Source: Buttiauxella agrestis ATCC 33320
GTDB taxonomy: Bacteria; Pseudomonadota; Gammaproteobacteria; Enterobacterales; Enterobacteriaceae
Direction: 5' to 3'
Length of the DNA stretch: 64,000 nt
NCBI RefSeq assembly: GCF_000735355.1
Contig: NZ_JMPI01000074.1
Location: forward strand, 62,001-126,000
Each line of letters starts with the position of its first letter. The stretch's first letter is position 1. Of this stretch, positions 10,047 through 18,955 are shown piece after piece. The translations under genes and the position numbers were made by a program. A model generated the notes under the pieces. The model worked only from the letters and a program-made list of their open reading frames with translations. It made no database searches and was not told the origin of the DNA.

Positions 10047-10478
10047 ATGCAAGAAATTATGCAATTCATTAGTCGCCATCCCATACTTAGTCTGGCGTGG
10101 GTTGGCTTACTGGCCGCCGTACTTTTCATGACCTTTAAAGGCTTAACCTCTAAAGTTAAAGTTATCACTCGTGGCGAAGCGACACGCCTGATCAACAAAG
10201 AAGATGCTGTTGTGGTTGACGTACGTTCGCGTGATGATTATCGCAAAGGCCATATCGCTAACTCATTGAACGTGTTGCCTGCTGACATTAAAAGTGGCAA
10301 CTTCGGTGAGCTGGAAAAACATAAAGCACAGCCGGTGATCGTGGTTTGTGGCAACGGTGTTTCTTCTCAAGAATCAGCAGCGCTGCTGACCAAAGCTGGT
10401 TTTGAGCAAGTCACTTTGCTGAAAGAAGGGATTGCTGGCTGGAGCGGGGAAAACCTGCCGTTGGTTCGCGGTAAATAA
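10047..10478 (+). CDS. yibN: Membrane-anchored rhodanese-like protein YibN
   Basis: Inner-membrane protein of 143 aa. One N-terminal transmembrane helix (about 13-31) is followed by a cytoplasmic rhodanese domain (about 40-140) with the entry motif [17 protein letters not shown]. The active-site loop reads [14 protein letters not shown], placing a cysteine (Cys101) where a sulfurtransferase needs one. As I remember the E. coli protein, it has Asp there and a cysteine further into the loop, so the catalytic residue may differ between orthologues. grxC follows after 25 nt and secB after that, so yibN-grxC-secB-gpsA-cysE read as one unit. The specific substrate is unknown. Confidence 0.92.
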   Translation: MQEIMQFISRHPILSLAWVGLLAAVLFMTFKGLTSKVKVITRGEATRLINKEDAVVVDVRSRDDYRKGHIANSLNVLPADIKSGNFGELEKHKAQPVIVVCGNGVSSQESAALLTKAGFEQVTLLKEGIAGWSGENLPLVRGK

Positions 10479-10503
10479 ATCGAGACGCACACTGGGGATG
10501 ACC

Positions 10504-10755
10504 ATGGCGAATATTGAAATCTACACCAAAGCAACCTGTCCGTTTTGCCATCGTGCAAAAGACCTGCTGAAAAGCAAAGGGGTCGCGTTTCAGGAATTAG
10601 CGATTGATGGCGATGCCGTTAAGCGTGAAGAGATGATTAAACGCAGTGGGCGCACCACAGTGCCGCAGATTTTTATTGACGCACAGCACATTGGTGGTTG
10701 CGATGACTTGTACGCACTCGATGCTCGTGGTGGACTCGATCCCCTGCTGCGCTAG
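10504..10755 (+). CDS. grxC: Glutaredoxin 3
   Basis: Small dithiol glutaredoxin of 83 aa that reduces protein disulfides and glutathione mixed disulfides. The active site is Cys12-Pro-Phe-Cys15; E. coli has CPYC. The cis-proline motif TTVPQIFI and the glutathione-binding GGCDDLYAL are present. A second ATG two codons upstream is in frame (MTMANIE), but MANIE is the family start. Between yibN and secB, as in E. coli. Confidence 0.96.
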   Translation: MANIEIYTKATCPFCHRAKDLLKSKGVAFQELAIDGDAVKREEMIKRSGRTTVPQIFIDAQHIGGCDDLYALDARGGLDPLLR

Positions 10756-10815
10756 TGCAGTTCCTTTGTCGCATACTGCCGTTTAAGGACGTATTAATTT
10801 TTTAAGGGTTTAACA

Positions 10816-11289
10816 ATGTCAGAACAAAACAACACAGAAATGGCTTTCCAGATTCAGCGTGTTTACACCAAAGACATCTCTTTTGAAGCGCCGAATGCAC
10901 CGCATGTATTCCAGAAAGACTGGCAGCCAGAAGTTAAACTGGATCTCGATACGGCTTCCAGCCAACTGGCAGACGACGTTTATGAAGTTGTGTTGCGTGT
11001 GACTGTAACCGCAACACTGGGCGAAGACACTGCATTCCTGTGTGAAGTTCAGCAGGCGGGTATCTTCTCCATCGGTGGGATCGAAGGTCCGCAGATGGCA
11101 CATTGCCTGGGTGCGTACTGCCCGAACATTCTGTTCCCTTATGCACGTGAAGCAATCACTAGCCTGGTTTCTCGTGGCACCTTCCCGCAGCTGAACCTTG
11201 CACCGGTTAACTTCGATGCGCTGTTCATGAGTTATCTGCAGCAGCAATCTGGCGAAGGCGAAGGTGCTGAAAACCATCAGGATGCCTGA
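10816..11289 (+). CDS. secB: Protein-export chaperone SecB
   Basis: Cytosolic tetrameric chaperone that holds precursor proteins unfolded and hands them to SecA. It is 157 aa (E. coli 155). Nearly the whole sequence matches the family, including [30 protein letters not shown] and [11 protein letters not shown], and it ends in the acidic, flexible tail that contacts SecA. The TGA stop overlaps the gpsA ATG by one base (TGATG), implying coupled translation. Confidence 0.98.
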   Translation: MSEQNNTEMAFQIQRVYTKDISFEAPNAPHVFQKDWQPEVKLDLDTASSQLADDVYEVVLRVTVTATLGEDTAFLCEVQQAGIFSIGGIEGPQMAHCLGAYCPNILFPYAREAITSLVSRGTFPQLNLAPVNFDALFMSYLQQQSGEGEGAENHQDA

Positions 11290-12308
11290 TGAACAGCCTT
11301 AATGCTTCAATGACTGTGATCGGTGCCGGTTCTTACGGCACCGCTCTTGCCATCACCCTGGCGCGTAATGGCCACCACGTCGTATTGTGGGGCCATGACC
11401 CTAAACATCTTGCTGTATTGCAGGCCGATCGCTGCAATGCTGCATTTCTTCCTGACGTTCCTTTTCCAGACACTCTTCACCTTGAAAGCGACTTAGCAAA
11501 AGCATTGGCTGCCAGCCGCAATATTCTGGTTGTCGTGCCGAGCCACGTTTTCGGCGAAGTGCTGCGTCAAATTAAGCCGCTTATGCGCAAAGATGCGCGT
11601 ATCGTGTGGGCGACTAAAGGTCTGGAAGCTGAAACCGGACGTTTGCTACAAGACGTTGCGCGTGAAGCGTTAGGAGACGAAATCCCATTAGCGGTGATTT
11701 CCGGCCCGACGTTTGCCAAAGAGCTGGCGGCAGGTTTGCCGACAGCAATTGCACTGGCAGCAACGGACGAAACTTTTGCTCAGGATCTCCAGCAATTGCT
11801 GCACTGTGGCAAAAGCTTCCGTGTTTACAGTAACCCGGATTTCATCGGCGTGCAGTTGGGCGGCGCGGTGAAAAACGTGATTGCGATTGGCGCGGGGATG
11901 TCTGACGGCATTGGCTTTGGTGCTAACGCTCGAACGGCATTGATCACGCGTGGCCTTGCGGAAATGACGCGTCTTGGTAGTGCCTTGGGTGCAGATCCTG
12001 AAACCTTTATGGGAATGGCAGGGCTAGGCGACCTGGTACTGACTTGTACCGATAACCAATCACGTAACCGTCGATTCGGCATGGCGCTGGGGCAGGGTGC
12101 GGACGTGGATTCGGCACAGCAGAAAATCGGCCAGGTTGTTGAAGGCTATCGCAATACCAAAGAAGTGCGGGAACTGGCGGCGCGTGTAGGCGTCGAAATG
12201 CCAATAACCGAGGAAATTTATCAGGTATTGTATTGCGGAAAAAACGCTCGCGAGGCAGCATTGACTTTGCTTGGTCGTACTCGCAAGGATGAGCGGAGCG
12301 GTAGTTAA
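11289..12308 (+). CDS. gpsA: Glycerol-3-phosphate dehydrogenase [NAD(P)+]
   Basis: Reduces dihydroxyacetone phosphate to sn-glycerol 3-phosphate for phospholipid synthesis. It is 339 aa. The dinucleotide motif GAGSYG is at residues 12-17, the substrate segment VVPSHVF near 82, the catalytic Lys195 in [11 protein letters not shown], and [10 protein letters not shown] and GLGDLVLTC further on. Translation is coupled to secB by a 1-nt overlap. The last residues (DERSGS) and the TAA stop run directly into the edge of an ERIC repeat, so the natural 3' end of the gene may have been set by that insertion. Confidence 0.97.
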   Translation: MNSLNASMTVIGAGSYGTALAITLARNGHHVVLWGHDPKHLAVLQADRCNAAFLPDVPFPDTLHLESDLAKALAASRNILVVVPSHVFGEVLRQIKPLMRKDARIVWATKGLEAETGRLLQDVAREALGDEIPLAVISGPTFAKELAAGLPTAIALAATDETFAQDLQQLLHCGKSFRVYSNPDFIGVQLGGAVKNVIAIGAGMSDGIGFGANARTALITRGLAEMTRLGSALGADPETFMGMAGLGDLVLTCTDNQSRNRRFGMALGQGADVDSAQQKIGQVVEGYRNTKEVRELAARVGVEMPITEEIYQVLYCGKNAREAALTLLGRTRKDERSGS

Positions 12309-12433
12309 TACCCATCATACTTCAAGCCGCATCTTTGTTGGCTGCGTGAACTCACCCGAATCACTTACTTATGTAAGCTCATCGGGATTCGTTCTCTTGC
12401 CGCCGCGATGCAACTCGAATTATTTTGGGTATA
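12307..12433. repeat. ERIC (enterobacterial repetitive intergenic consensus) element, copy 1
   Basis: An imperfect palindrome of 127 bp between gpsA and cysE. It starts with ATACCC and ends with GGGTAT as terminal inverted repeats. The centre, ACTTACTTATGTAAGCTC, with the flanking CTCACCC and GGGATTC, matches the conserved ERIC core, and the length is that of a full ERIC unit. It lies inside what is otherwise a gpsA-cysE transcription unit and would be transcribed as a long hairpin. Confidence 0.93.
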
Positions 12434-12520
12434 GCTACAATTGATGGAACAACACAACCGCAATAACTGAAGCGTTCCGGTACTTTGTGCCGGGCGCTGT
12501 TTTTCTGTCTGGAGAGAGCA

Positions 12521-13342
12521 ATGTCGTCTGAAGAACTGGATCTGGTGTGGAACAACATTAAAGCCGAAGCGCGAGCGCTTGCCGATTGTGAACCGATGTT
12601 GGCCAGTTTTTACCACGCAACTCTCCTCAAGCACGAAAACTTAGGCAGTGCGCTGAGCTATATGCTCGCCAATAAACTTGCTTCCCCGATTATGCCCGCG
12701 ATCGCGATTCGTGAAGTTGTCGAAGAAGCTTACGCGGCAGAACCACAAATGATTGCCTCCGCCGCCTGCGATATTCAGGCCGTGCGCACCCGTGACCCGG
12801 CGGTAGATAAATATTCTACTCCGCTGTTATACCTGAAAGGTTTTCATGCGCTGCAATCCTACCGTATCGGCCACTGGCTGTGGAAAGAGGGCCGCCGCGC
12901 GTTAGCGATATTCCTGCAAAACCAGGTTTCAGTCTCGTTCCAGGTCGATATCCACCCGGCGGCGAAAATTGGCTGTGGGATTATGCTCGATCACGCCACC
13001 GGCATTGTGATCGGTGAAACGGCTATCGTTGAAAATGACGTGTCGATTTTGCAGTCGGTAACGCTGGGTGGTACTGGCAAAACCAGTGGCGATCGCCACC
13101 CTAAGATTCGTGAAGGCGTGATGATTGGTGCCGGCGCAAAAATCCTCGGCAACATTGAAATTGGGCGCGGCGCGAAAATTGGCGCAGGTTCAGTGGTGTT
13201 ACAACCAGTGCCGCCTCATACCACGGCTGCTGGGGTTCCTGCGCGGATTGTGGGTAAACCTGAAAGCGATATGCCTGCCATTGATATGGATCAGCACTTT
13301 AACGGAGCCAACAATGGCTTCGAATACGGCGACGGAATCTAG
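12521..13342 (+). CDS. cysE: Serine O-acetyltransferase
   Basis: Makes O-acetyl-L-serine from serine and acetyl-CoA, the first step of cysteine synthesis. It is 273 aa. An alpha-helical N-terminal domain is followed by a left-handed beta-helix of hexapeptide repeats (about 140-240). The catalytic pair is Asp143 and His158 (LDHATG). Met256 in the C-terminal tail, where substitutions relieve cysteine feedback in E. coli, is retained. The frame is open 12 codons further upstream; the start is set by GGAGAG 5 nt before ATG 12521 and by the family N-terminus. Its stop shares the bases CTAG with the converging trmL stop. Confidence 0.97.
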   Translation: MSSEELDLVWNNIKAEARALADCEPMLASFYHATLLKHENLGSALSYMLANKLASPIMPAIAIREVVEEAYAAEPQMIASAACDIQAVRTRDPAVDKYSTPLLYLKGFHALQSYRIGHWLWKEGRRALAIFLQNQVSVSFQVDIHPAAKIGCGIMLDHATGIVIGETAIVENDVSILQSVTLGGTGKTSGDRHPKIREGVMIGAGAKILGNIEIGRGAKIGAGSVVLQPVPPHTTAAGVPARIVGKPESDMPAIDMDQHFNGANNGFEYGDGI

Positions 13343-13812
13343 CTTCTCAGAACGGCGCCGGGATAACCCAACTGGCGCCACGCTTCGTAAACCACCACTG
13401 ATACTGCGTTCGACAGATTCATGCTGCGGCTGTCCGGCATCATCGGAATACGAATTTTTTGTTCAGCTGGCAGAGCATCAAGAATAGTTGCAGGCAGGCC
13501 ACGCGTCTCCGGGCCAAACACCAAATAATCCCCATCCTGATAGCTTACAGCACTGTGCGCAGGTGTTCCCTTTGTGGTCAACGCAAAGATTCGCTGTGGG
13601 TTTTCTGCTTCCAGAAAAGCGCTGTAGTCTTTATGGCGGTTAACGGCGGCGAATTCGTGATAATCCAGCCCTGCGCGACGAAGACGCTTATCATCCCAGC
13701 CAAAGCCTGTCGGCTCGATAATGTGCAACCGGAAGCCGGTATTGGCACAAAGACGGATGATATTCCCGGTATTCGGTGGGATTTCAGGTTCAAACAACAC
13801 GATATTTAGCAT
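13339..13812 (-). CDS. trmL: tRNA (cytidine/uridine-2'-O-)-methyltransferase TrmL
   Basis: SPOUT-class enzyme that 2'-O-methylates the wobble base of tRNA-Leu isoacceptors using S-adenosylmethionine. It is 157 aa. The trefoil-knot motifs are visible: [10 protein letters not shown] near the N-terminus, [11 protein letters not shown], and the C-terminal [24 protein letters not shown]. An ATG six codons upstream is in frame, but [14 protein letters not shown] is the family start. Convergent with cysE, overlapping it by 4 nt. Downstream on its own side comes cpxA rather than the lld genes found near it in E. coli. Confidence 0.96.
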   Translation of the reverse strand: MLNIVLFEPEIPPNTGNIIRLCANTGFRLHIIEPTGFGWDDKRLRRAGLDYHEFAAVNRHKDYSAFLEAENPQRIFALTTKGTPAHSAVSYQDGDYLVFGPETRGLPATILDALPAEQKIRIPMMPDSRSMNLSNAVSVVVYEAWRQLGYPGAVLRS

Positions 13813-13860
13813 ACGGCCCCCATAAGACAAGGCGCGCAGAATATCAATTTATCGCCAGAA

Positions 13861-13887
13861 GGAAAACAGGCCCCGAAGGGCCTGGTC
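13861..13887 (-). terminator. Terminator of cpxR-cpxA
   Basis: On the minus strand, CAGGCCC-TTC-GGGGCCTG is followed by TTTT. It lies 15 nt past the cpxA stop. Confidence 0.8.
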
Positions 13888-13901
13888 TTTACGATGATTA
13901 A

Positions 13902-15272
13902 TTAACGATGATAGAGCGGCAGCCAAAGAACCAGCCGCAACCCGCCTAACGGGCTGTCGTCAGCTTTCACCCAACCACGATGCTGCTGAACAGCCGTTTC
14001 TACAATCGCTAATCCCAGCCCTGTTCCACCAGATTCGCGATCGCGCGCTTCGTCTGTGCGATAGAACGGCCGGAATATTTGCTCACGATCTTCCGGGCTA
14101 ACGCCTGGGCCGTCATCATCAACCGTGATAGTAATCCCTTGATTATCAACGGAGAAATTGACAGCTATTTTCGTATGCGAGTAGCGTAAGGCGTTGCGAA
14201 CAATATTCTCCAGCGCGCTTTCCAGCGAGTTGGGATTACCGTACATCAACCACGGGCCAGGCGGGTAAGTGACTTCCAGCGATTTGCCCATCTGTTCGGC
14301 CTCAAAGGCTGCGTTATCCAGCACTTCGGACCAGATTTGATTGGCTTTCATCGTCTCGCTTGCCAGCGCATTTTTTTGCTGATTGCGCGACATCACCAGC
14401 AGGTCGTTGATCATGCCGTCCAGGCGCTGAGCTTCGGTTTCAATACGCTCAAGCTCTTTGCTTTCACCCGCTTTACGGCGCAGCAGGGCTGTACCTAATT
14501 GCAGACGGGTTAACGGTGTACGCAGTTCATGGGAAATGTCAGACAATAGCCTTTGTTGGCTCGTCATCATTCTTTCCAGCGCGGTAATCATCTGGTTAAA
14601 ACTGGCACCGGCCGCGAGAAATTCTTGCGGTCCGGATTCGAGTTCAGGATGTTGACGCAAATTCCCCTGCGCCACCTCATCGGCAGCATTTTTCAACTTA
14701 CGCGCAGGTTTTGCCAGGCTCCACGCCAGCCATAACAGCAGCGGTGAACTGACCAGCATAGTGACTATGAGTAACAGTAAAGGTCTATCAAACAGCAGGT
14801 TAATAAAATCAGATTGGGAGTTACTTGCGGGGCGAATCAGGTAGAGCTGGTAGTTATCTTCACCATCACGTACCGAGAAGGGACCCACTAATTCTACGCG
14901 GCCATACTTTTTCTTTTGCGGATGATCGGCGTTATCAGACTGACCGATAAAGTTACGGATTATCTGCATTTCATTGCGCTGGGCGCCAATAACTCGCCCT
15001 TCGCTGGTCACGAGTAACAAACGCTGCCCCGGTGGTGCCCATTTATCAATGGCCCGGAATAAGCGACGCCACCACATCAGGTCGTTGGGTGGATCGTTTT
15101 CAAGTTCCGCTTCGACATGCTGTTCAATCATGATGCCTTGACGTTGCTCATTTTCCATCAGTTCGGTCATTTGACGCGAATCCAGTTTAGGCAGCATCAG
15201 CACTAGCATCAGCACTAACGCCAACGTTAACCAGAAGATGGCAAAAATACGCGCGGTAAGGCTACTTATCAT
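13902..15272 (-). CDS. cpxA: Envelope-stress sensor histidine kinase CpxA
   Basis: Inner-membrane sensor that autophosphorylates and then phosphorylates CpxR on misfolded envelope protein stress; it is held inactive by CpxP. It is 456 aa. In order: transmembrane helix 1 (about 8-28), a periplasmic sensor (30-162), transmembrane helix 2 (163-185), HAMP (about 186-238), the dimerisation domain with the phospho-acceptor His248 in SDISHELRTPLTRL, and the HATPase domain with N box ENIVRNALRYS, DDGPGV and GGTGLGLAIV. Its ATG overlaps the cpxR stop by 4 nt (ATGA), so the pair is translationally coupled. Confidence 0.97.
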   Translation of the reverse strand: MISSLTARIFAIFWLTLALVLMLVLMLPKLDSRQMTELMENEQRQGIMIEQHVEAELENDPPNDLMWWRRLFRAIDKWAPPGQRLLLVTSEGRVIGAQRNEMQIIRNFIGQSDNADHPQKKKYGRVELVGPFSVRDGEDNYQLYLIRPASNSQSDFINLLFDRPLLLLIVTMLVSSPLLLWLAWSLAKPARKLKNAADEVAQGNLRQHPELESGPQEFLAAGASFNQMITALERMMTSQQRLLSDISHELRTPLTRLQLGTALLRRKAGESKELERIETEAQRLDGMINDLLVMSRNQQKNALASETMKANQIWSEVLDNAAFEAEQMGKSLEVTYPPGPWLMYGNPNSLESALENIVRNALRYSHTKIAVNFSVDNQGITITVDDDGPGVSPEDREQIFRPFYRTDEARDRESGGTGLGLAIVETAVQQHRGWVKADDSPLGGLRLVLWLPLYHR

Positions 15273-15967
15273 GAAGCAGACACCATCAGGTAGCCGCGGC
15301 CACGTAATGTTTTAAACCACGGATGACCGTCTTTGCGATCCGGTAACTTACGACGCAAATTGGAAATATGCATGTCGATTGCGCGGTCGAAAGGTGTCAG
15401 GCGTTTACCCAGAACTTCCTGGCTTAAATGTTCGCGAGAAACCACCTGGCCCAAATGCTGCGCCAGCAAATAGAGCAGGGTAAATTCGGTACCGGTCAAA
15501 TCCAGCGCTTGCCCATCAAAGCTTGCTTCCTGGCGACCAGGATTGAGGCTTAAGCCGTCAACTTCAACGGTTGGCGAGCCACTGTCACTGTTTTGCTGCT
15601 GCTCACTCCAGTGTGAACGACGCAAAATAGCGCGTATACGGGCCACCAGTTCACGATCGTTAAATGGTTTAGGCAAGTAGTCATCTGCACCCAGTTCGAG
15701 GCCGAGAACGCGATCCAGCTCGCTTCCTCGAGCTGTAAGCATAATGACAGGAGTCTGGTGTGACTGGCGCAACTCTTTCAATGTATCAATGCCATTTTTC
15801 TTTGGCATCATCACGTCGAGCAATAAAAGGTCAATGGTGTCATCAAGAAGCTCCAACGCTTGTTCACCATCGTGGGCAACAATTACGTTAAAACCTTCCA
15901 TGTCGAGCAGTTCCTTTAACAGGGAAGTAAGCTCTCGGTCATCATCAACTAGCAGAATTTTATTCAT
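15269..15967 (-). CDS. cpxR: Envelope-stress response regulator CpxR
   Basis: OmpR/PhoB-family regulator of 232 aa that activates envelope folding factors and represses costly envelope machines. The receiver domain (1-120) has the acidic pocket VDDD near residue 8, phospho-acceptor Asp51 (LLLLDVMMP), Thr in MLTARGS and Lys in LPKPFN. The C-terminal winged helix (about 135-230) ends with TLRGRGYLM. Divergent from cpxP across 150 bp that contains a perfect CpxR box, so autoregulation is expected. Confidence 0.98.
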   Translation of the reverse strand: MNKILLVDDDRELTSLLKELLDMEGFNVIVAHDGEQALELLDDTIDLLLLDVMMPKKNGIDTLKELRQSHQTPVIMLTARGSELDRVLGLELGADDYLPKPFNDRELVARIRAILRRSHWSEQQQNSDSGSPTVEVDGLSLNPGRQEASFDGQALDLTGTEFTLLYLLAQHLGQVVSREHLSQEVLGKRLTPFDRAIDMHISNLRRKLPDRKDGHPWFKTLRGRGYLMVSAS

Positions 15968-16022
15968 TGTTAAATTACCTCCGAGGCAGAAATTACGTCA
16001 TCAAGGCGCGCTAATCTATGAC

Positions 16023-16037
16023 TTTACGTTGTTTTAC
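16023..16037 (-). promoter_or_regulatory. CpxR box between cpxR and cpxP
   Basis: On the minus strand the sequence reads GTAAAACAACGTAAA, an exact match to the GTAAA-N5-GTAAA CpxR consensus, and the same arrangement as in the E. coli cpxP promoter. It is 81 bp upstream of cpxP and 56 bp upstream of cpxR, placed to serve both. Confidence 0.88.
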
Positions 16038-16117
16038 ACCCCCTGACGCTAGTTTGCAGCGGGAATCGTAGACTGGCTCTCGTTGAATCGCAGCACAGAT
16101 GATTTCAGGAGCAAGTG

Positions 16118-16630
16118 ATGCGCAATGTTACCGCTGCCGTCATGGCCTCTACATTGACTCTGATTACCCTGGCGAGCCAAGCCAGAGAGTTACCGGCTAG
16201 CGATAACTGGTACCAGGGCGGTGAAGGCACGGTGAAGCGAAATAGCCTTCAAAGCCATATGTTCGACGGGATAAACCTGACCGAACAACAGCGCCAACAA
16301 ATGCGCGATCTAATGCAACGGGCACGGCATGATAGCCCACCCGTGAATGTAAGCGAAATGGAGACCATGCATAATCTGGTCACCGCAGAGAATTTTGACG
16401 AAACGGCAGTGCGTGCTCAGGCTGAAAAAATGGCACAAGAACAAGTGGCTCGCCAGGTTGAAATGGCGAAGGTACGCAATCAAATGTACCGCTTGTTAAG
16501 TCCTGAACAGCAGGCCGTTTTGAATGACAAACACCAACAGCGCATGAATCAGTTTCGTGAACTGTCGGATCTGCAACATATGTCTTCGTTGCAGGCATTG
16601 AGTAGTAGCAGTAAGCGTAGTAACCAGTAA
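16118..16630 (+). CDS. cpxP: Periplasmic Cpx-response inhibitor CpxP
   Basis: Periplasmic adaptor that binds the CpxA sensor domain, damps the response and delivers misfolded pilus subunits to DegP. It is 170 aa with a signal peptide cleaved after about Ala22. The mature part carries the two LTxxQ-type motifs of the Spy/CpxP family, LTEQQRQQM and LSPEQQAVL, within a mostly helical, Gln/Met-rich chain. A GTG one codon upstream could also start it, but ATG 16118 has the better AGGAG spacing (6 nt). The 3' UTR encodes the CpxQ sRNA. Confidence 0.95.
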   Translation: MRNVTAAVMASTLTLITLASQARELPASDNWYQGGEGTVKRNSLQSHMFDGINLTEQQRQQMRDLMQRARHDSPPVNVSEMETMHNLVTAENFDETAVRAQAEKMAQEQVARQVEMAKVRNQMYRLLSPEQQAVLNDKHQQRMNQFRELSDLQHMSSLQALSSSSKRSNQ

Positions 16631-16639
16631 CAAACCCTG

Positions 16640-16697
16640 TTTTCCTTGCCATAGACACCATCCCTGTCTTCCCCGCCTTAACAGGCGGGTTTTTTTT
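16640..16697 (+). ncRNA. cpxQ: CpxQ small RNA (3' UTR of cpxP)
   Basis: The cpxP 3' UTR keeps the conserved seed, with TTCCTTGCCATAGACACC followed by ATCCCTGTCTTCCCC, as in E. coli and Salmonella CpxQ. It ends in the terminator stem CCCGCCT/AGGCGGG with eight T. CpxQ is released from cpxP mRNA by RNase E and, with Hfq, represses inner-membrane and periplasmic protein mRNAs. The terminator stem differs from E. coli while the seed is kept. The 5' end is placed by analogy with E. coli, not seen directly. Confidence 0.88.
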
Positions 16698-16754
16698 GCC
16701 TGAAGGTTCGGATGAATCCGCTATACTAGCCAGCAATCATTCGCTGGAGCCCCT

Positions 16755-17657
16755 ATGAATCAACAATATGGGAAGCTGGTCAGCCGTGCAGCAATTGCCG
16801 CAACGGTGATGGCATCGCTGTTACTTTTGATCAAGATTTTCGCCTGGTGGTATACCGGTTCGGTCAGTATTCTGGCTGCATTGGTCGATTCGCTGGTGGA
16901 TATCGCCGCGTCGCTGACTAACCTTCTTGTCGTGCGTTATTCTCTGCAACCTGCGGATGAAGAACACACTTTTGGGCATGGGAAAGCGGAATCGCTGGCG
17001 GCACTCGCACAAAGTATGTTTATTTCTGGTTCCGCACTGTTCCTGTTTTTGACCGGGATTCAGCATTTAGCGGATCCGGCACAAATGAAACAACCGTTAG
17101 TGGGTGTGATCGTTACGGTTATCGCATTACTCAGTACACTTGTACTTGTGACGTTCCAACGGTGGGTCGTGCGTAAGACGCAAAGCCAGGCCGTTCGGGC
17201 AGATATGCTTCATTATCAGTCTGATGTTATGATGAACGGAGCCATTTTGGTTGCGCTGGCGCTGTCCTGGTATGGCTGGCATCGCGCTGATTCGATATTT
17301 GCATTAGGTATTGGCGTCTATATTTTATATAACGCGATTCGCATGGGGCATGAAGCCGTGCAATCCCTTTTAGATCGCGCATTACCCGATGAAGAACGAC
17401 AGGCAATTGTTGATATCATCAATGCATGGCCCGGTGTTAAAGGGGCGCATGATTTACGCACGCGGCAGTCAGGGCCGACCCGCTTTATTCAAGTCCATAT
17501 CGAAATGGAAGACAATCTGCCACTGGTTCAGGCGCATGTTATTGCCGAACAAGTGGAGCAAGCGATTTTGCGTCGTTTCCCTGGGTCAGATGTGATTATT
17601 CACCAGGACCCCTGCTCGGTAGTCCCGACGCAGCAGCAAGGGCATTTTGAGCTCTAA
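16755..17657 (+). CDS. fieF: Cation-efflux pump FieF (ferrous iron/zinc)
   Basis: Cation diffusion facilitator exporting Fe2+/Zn2+ in exchange for protons. It is 300 aa. Six transmembrane helices occupy about 12-205, with the transport-site residues Asp45, Asp49, His153 and Asp157 (LVDSLVD and HYQSDVMMN). The cytoplasmic C-terminal domain holds further zinc ligands ([26 protein letters not shown]). Downstream of cpxP with its own promoter region after the CpxQ terminator, the same neighbourhood as in E. coli. Confidence 0.96.
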   Translation: MNQQYGKLVSRAAIAATVMASLLLLIKIFAWWYTGSVSILAALVDSLVDIAASLTNLLVVRYSLQPADEEHTFGHGKAESLAALAQSMFISGSALFLFLTGIQHLADPAQMKQPLVGVIVTVIALLSTLVLVTFQRWVVRKTQSQAVRADMLHYQSDVMMNGAILVALALSWYGWHRADSIFALGIGVYILYNAIRMGHEAVQSLLDRALPDEERQAIVDIINAWPGVKGAHDLRTRQSGPTRFIQVHIEMEDNLPLVQAHVIAEQVEQAILRRFPGSDVIIHQDPCSVVPTQQQGHFEL

Positions 17658-17722
17658 ATATTCGTTGTAAAACCAGGCATTATTGGAATTTTTTGGATAA
17701 AATACCGACATATGGCCTGACC

Positions 17723-17755
17723 TGAATCAATTCAGCAAGAAGCGGTTGTTATACT
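17723..17755 (+). promoter_or_regulatory. pfkA promoter with Cra (FruR) operator
   Basis: TGAATCAATTCA at 17723-17734 is a symmetrical match to the Cra operator and overlaps the -35 region of a promoter whose -10 is TATACT (17750-17755). E. coli pfkA has the same operator and is repressed by Cra, so repression during gluconeogenesis is expected here. Confidence 0.8.
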
Positions 17756-17840
17756 ATTTGTAGCAGAGTCGACGCCTCGGCATGCCGCAGGCCGTTTCCG
17801 GCAACAGGATTAATTTGCATTCAAAAGTTCAGAGGTAGTC

Positions 17841-18803
17841 ATGATCAAAAAAATTGGTGTGTTGACGAGTGGCGGTGATGCGCCAGGTATGAACGCCGCG
17901 ATTCGTGGTGTTGTCCGTGCAGCATTGTCGGAAGGTCTGGAAGTTGTGGGTGTTTATGATGGCTATCTGGGACTGTATGAAGACCGCATGGTGAATCTGG
18001 ACCGCTACAGCGTGTCCGATATGATCAACCGTGGCGGCACCTTCCTGGGTTCCGCTCGTTTCCCGGAGTTTCGTGATGAGAAAATCCGTGAAGTGGCTAT
18101 CGAGAATTTGAAAAAACGCGGTATCGATGCGCTGGTTGTTATCGGTGGTGACGGTTCCTATATGGGTGCGATGCGCCTGACTGAAATGGGCTTCCCATGC
18201 ATCGGTCTGCCAGGCACCATTGATAACGATATCAAAGGCACCGATTACACTATCGGTTTCTTCACCGCTCTGGAAACTGTTGTTGAAGCAATCGACCGCC
18301 TGCGTGACACCTCTTCCTCCCACCAGCGTATTTCTATCGTGGAAGTGATGGGCCGTTACTGTGGCGATTTGACCTTAGCTGCGTCGATTGCCGGTGGCTG
18401 TGAGTTTGTTGTCCTGCCAGAAGTTGAGTTCAATCGCGAAGACCTGGTTGAAGAAATCAAAGCGGGTATCGCTAAAGGTAAAAAGCACGCTATCGTGGCG
18501 ATTACAGAGCACATCTGTGATATCGACGAACTGGCTCAATATATCGAAGCGGAAACCAAGCGTGAAACTCGTGCCACCGTCCTGGGCCACATTCAGCGCG
18601 GTGGTTCACCGGTTGCTTACGATCGCATTCTGGCTTCCCGCATGGGCGCTTACTCCATCGAACTGTTGCTGCAAGGCCACGGTGGTCGTTGCGTAGGCAT
18701 TCAGAATGAGAAGCTGGTTCACCATGACATCATCGACGCTATCGAAAGCATGAAGCGTCCGTTCAAAGGTGACTGGCTGGATTGCGCTAAGAAACTGTAT
18801 TAA
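17841..18803 (+). CDS. pfkA: ATP-dependent 6-phosphofructokinase isozyme 1
   Basis: Committing step of glycolysis, fructose 6-phosphate + ATP to fructose 1,6-bisphosphate. It is 320 aa, the standard bacterial length. The ATP loop [13 protein letters not shown] starts at residue 11, GGDGSYMGA near 103, the catalytic [12 protein letters not shown] near 125 (the aspartate numbered 127 in E. coli), and MGRYCGDL and [13 protein letters not shown] further on. GAGGTAG lies 5 nt before the ATG. A Cra operator lies upstream and a terminator directly after. Confidence 0.98.
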   Translation: MIKKIGVLTSGGDAPGMNAAIRGVVRAALSEGLEVVGVYDGYLGLYEDRMVNLDRYSVSDMINRGGTFLGSARFPEFRDEKIREVAIENLKKRGIDALVVIGGDGSYMGAMRLTEMGFPCIGLPGTIDNDIKGTDYTIGFFTALETVVEAIDRLRDTSSSHQRISIVEVMGRYCGDLTLAASIAGGCEFVVLPEVEFNREDLVEEIKAGIAKGKKHAIVAITEHICDIDELAQYIEAETKRETRATVLGHIQRGGSPVAYDRILASRMGAYSIELLLQGHGGRCVGIQNEKLVHHDIIDAIESMKRPFKGDWLDCAKKLY

Positions 18804-18824
18804 TTCACGAACAGTGAAAATTGA

Positions 18825-18846
18825 AGCCGGGGAAACCCGGCTTTTT
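18825..18846 (+). terminator. pfkA terminator
   Basis: The stem AAGCCGGG/CCCGGCTT (loop GAAA) is followed by five T, 22 nt after the pfkA stop. Confidence 0.88.
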
Positions 18847-18955
18847 GTTGTCTGTTATATGCCCAATAGTTATAGCCAATCTTTTTTTATTCTTTAATGA
18901 ACGGTTAAATTTCTGGCACGCTGCTTTTATCAAATCTGATTAAAGAGAGCGAACG

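Noticed and set aside
12307-12433. ERIC considered as an attenuator, tRNA-like or CRISPR-like repeat
   Set aside because: Length, terminal ATACCC/GGGTAT and the central conserved core identify it as ERIC; no tandem repetition with spacers exists in the window.
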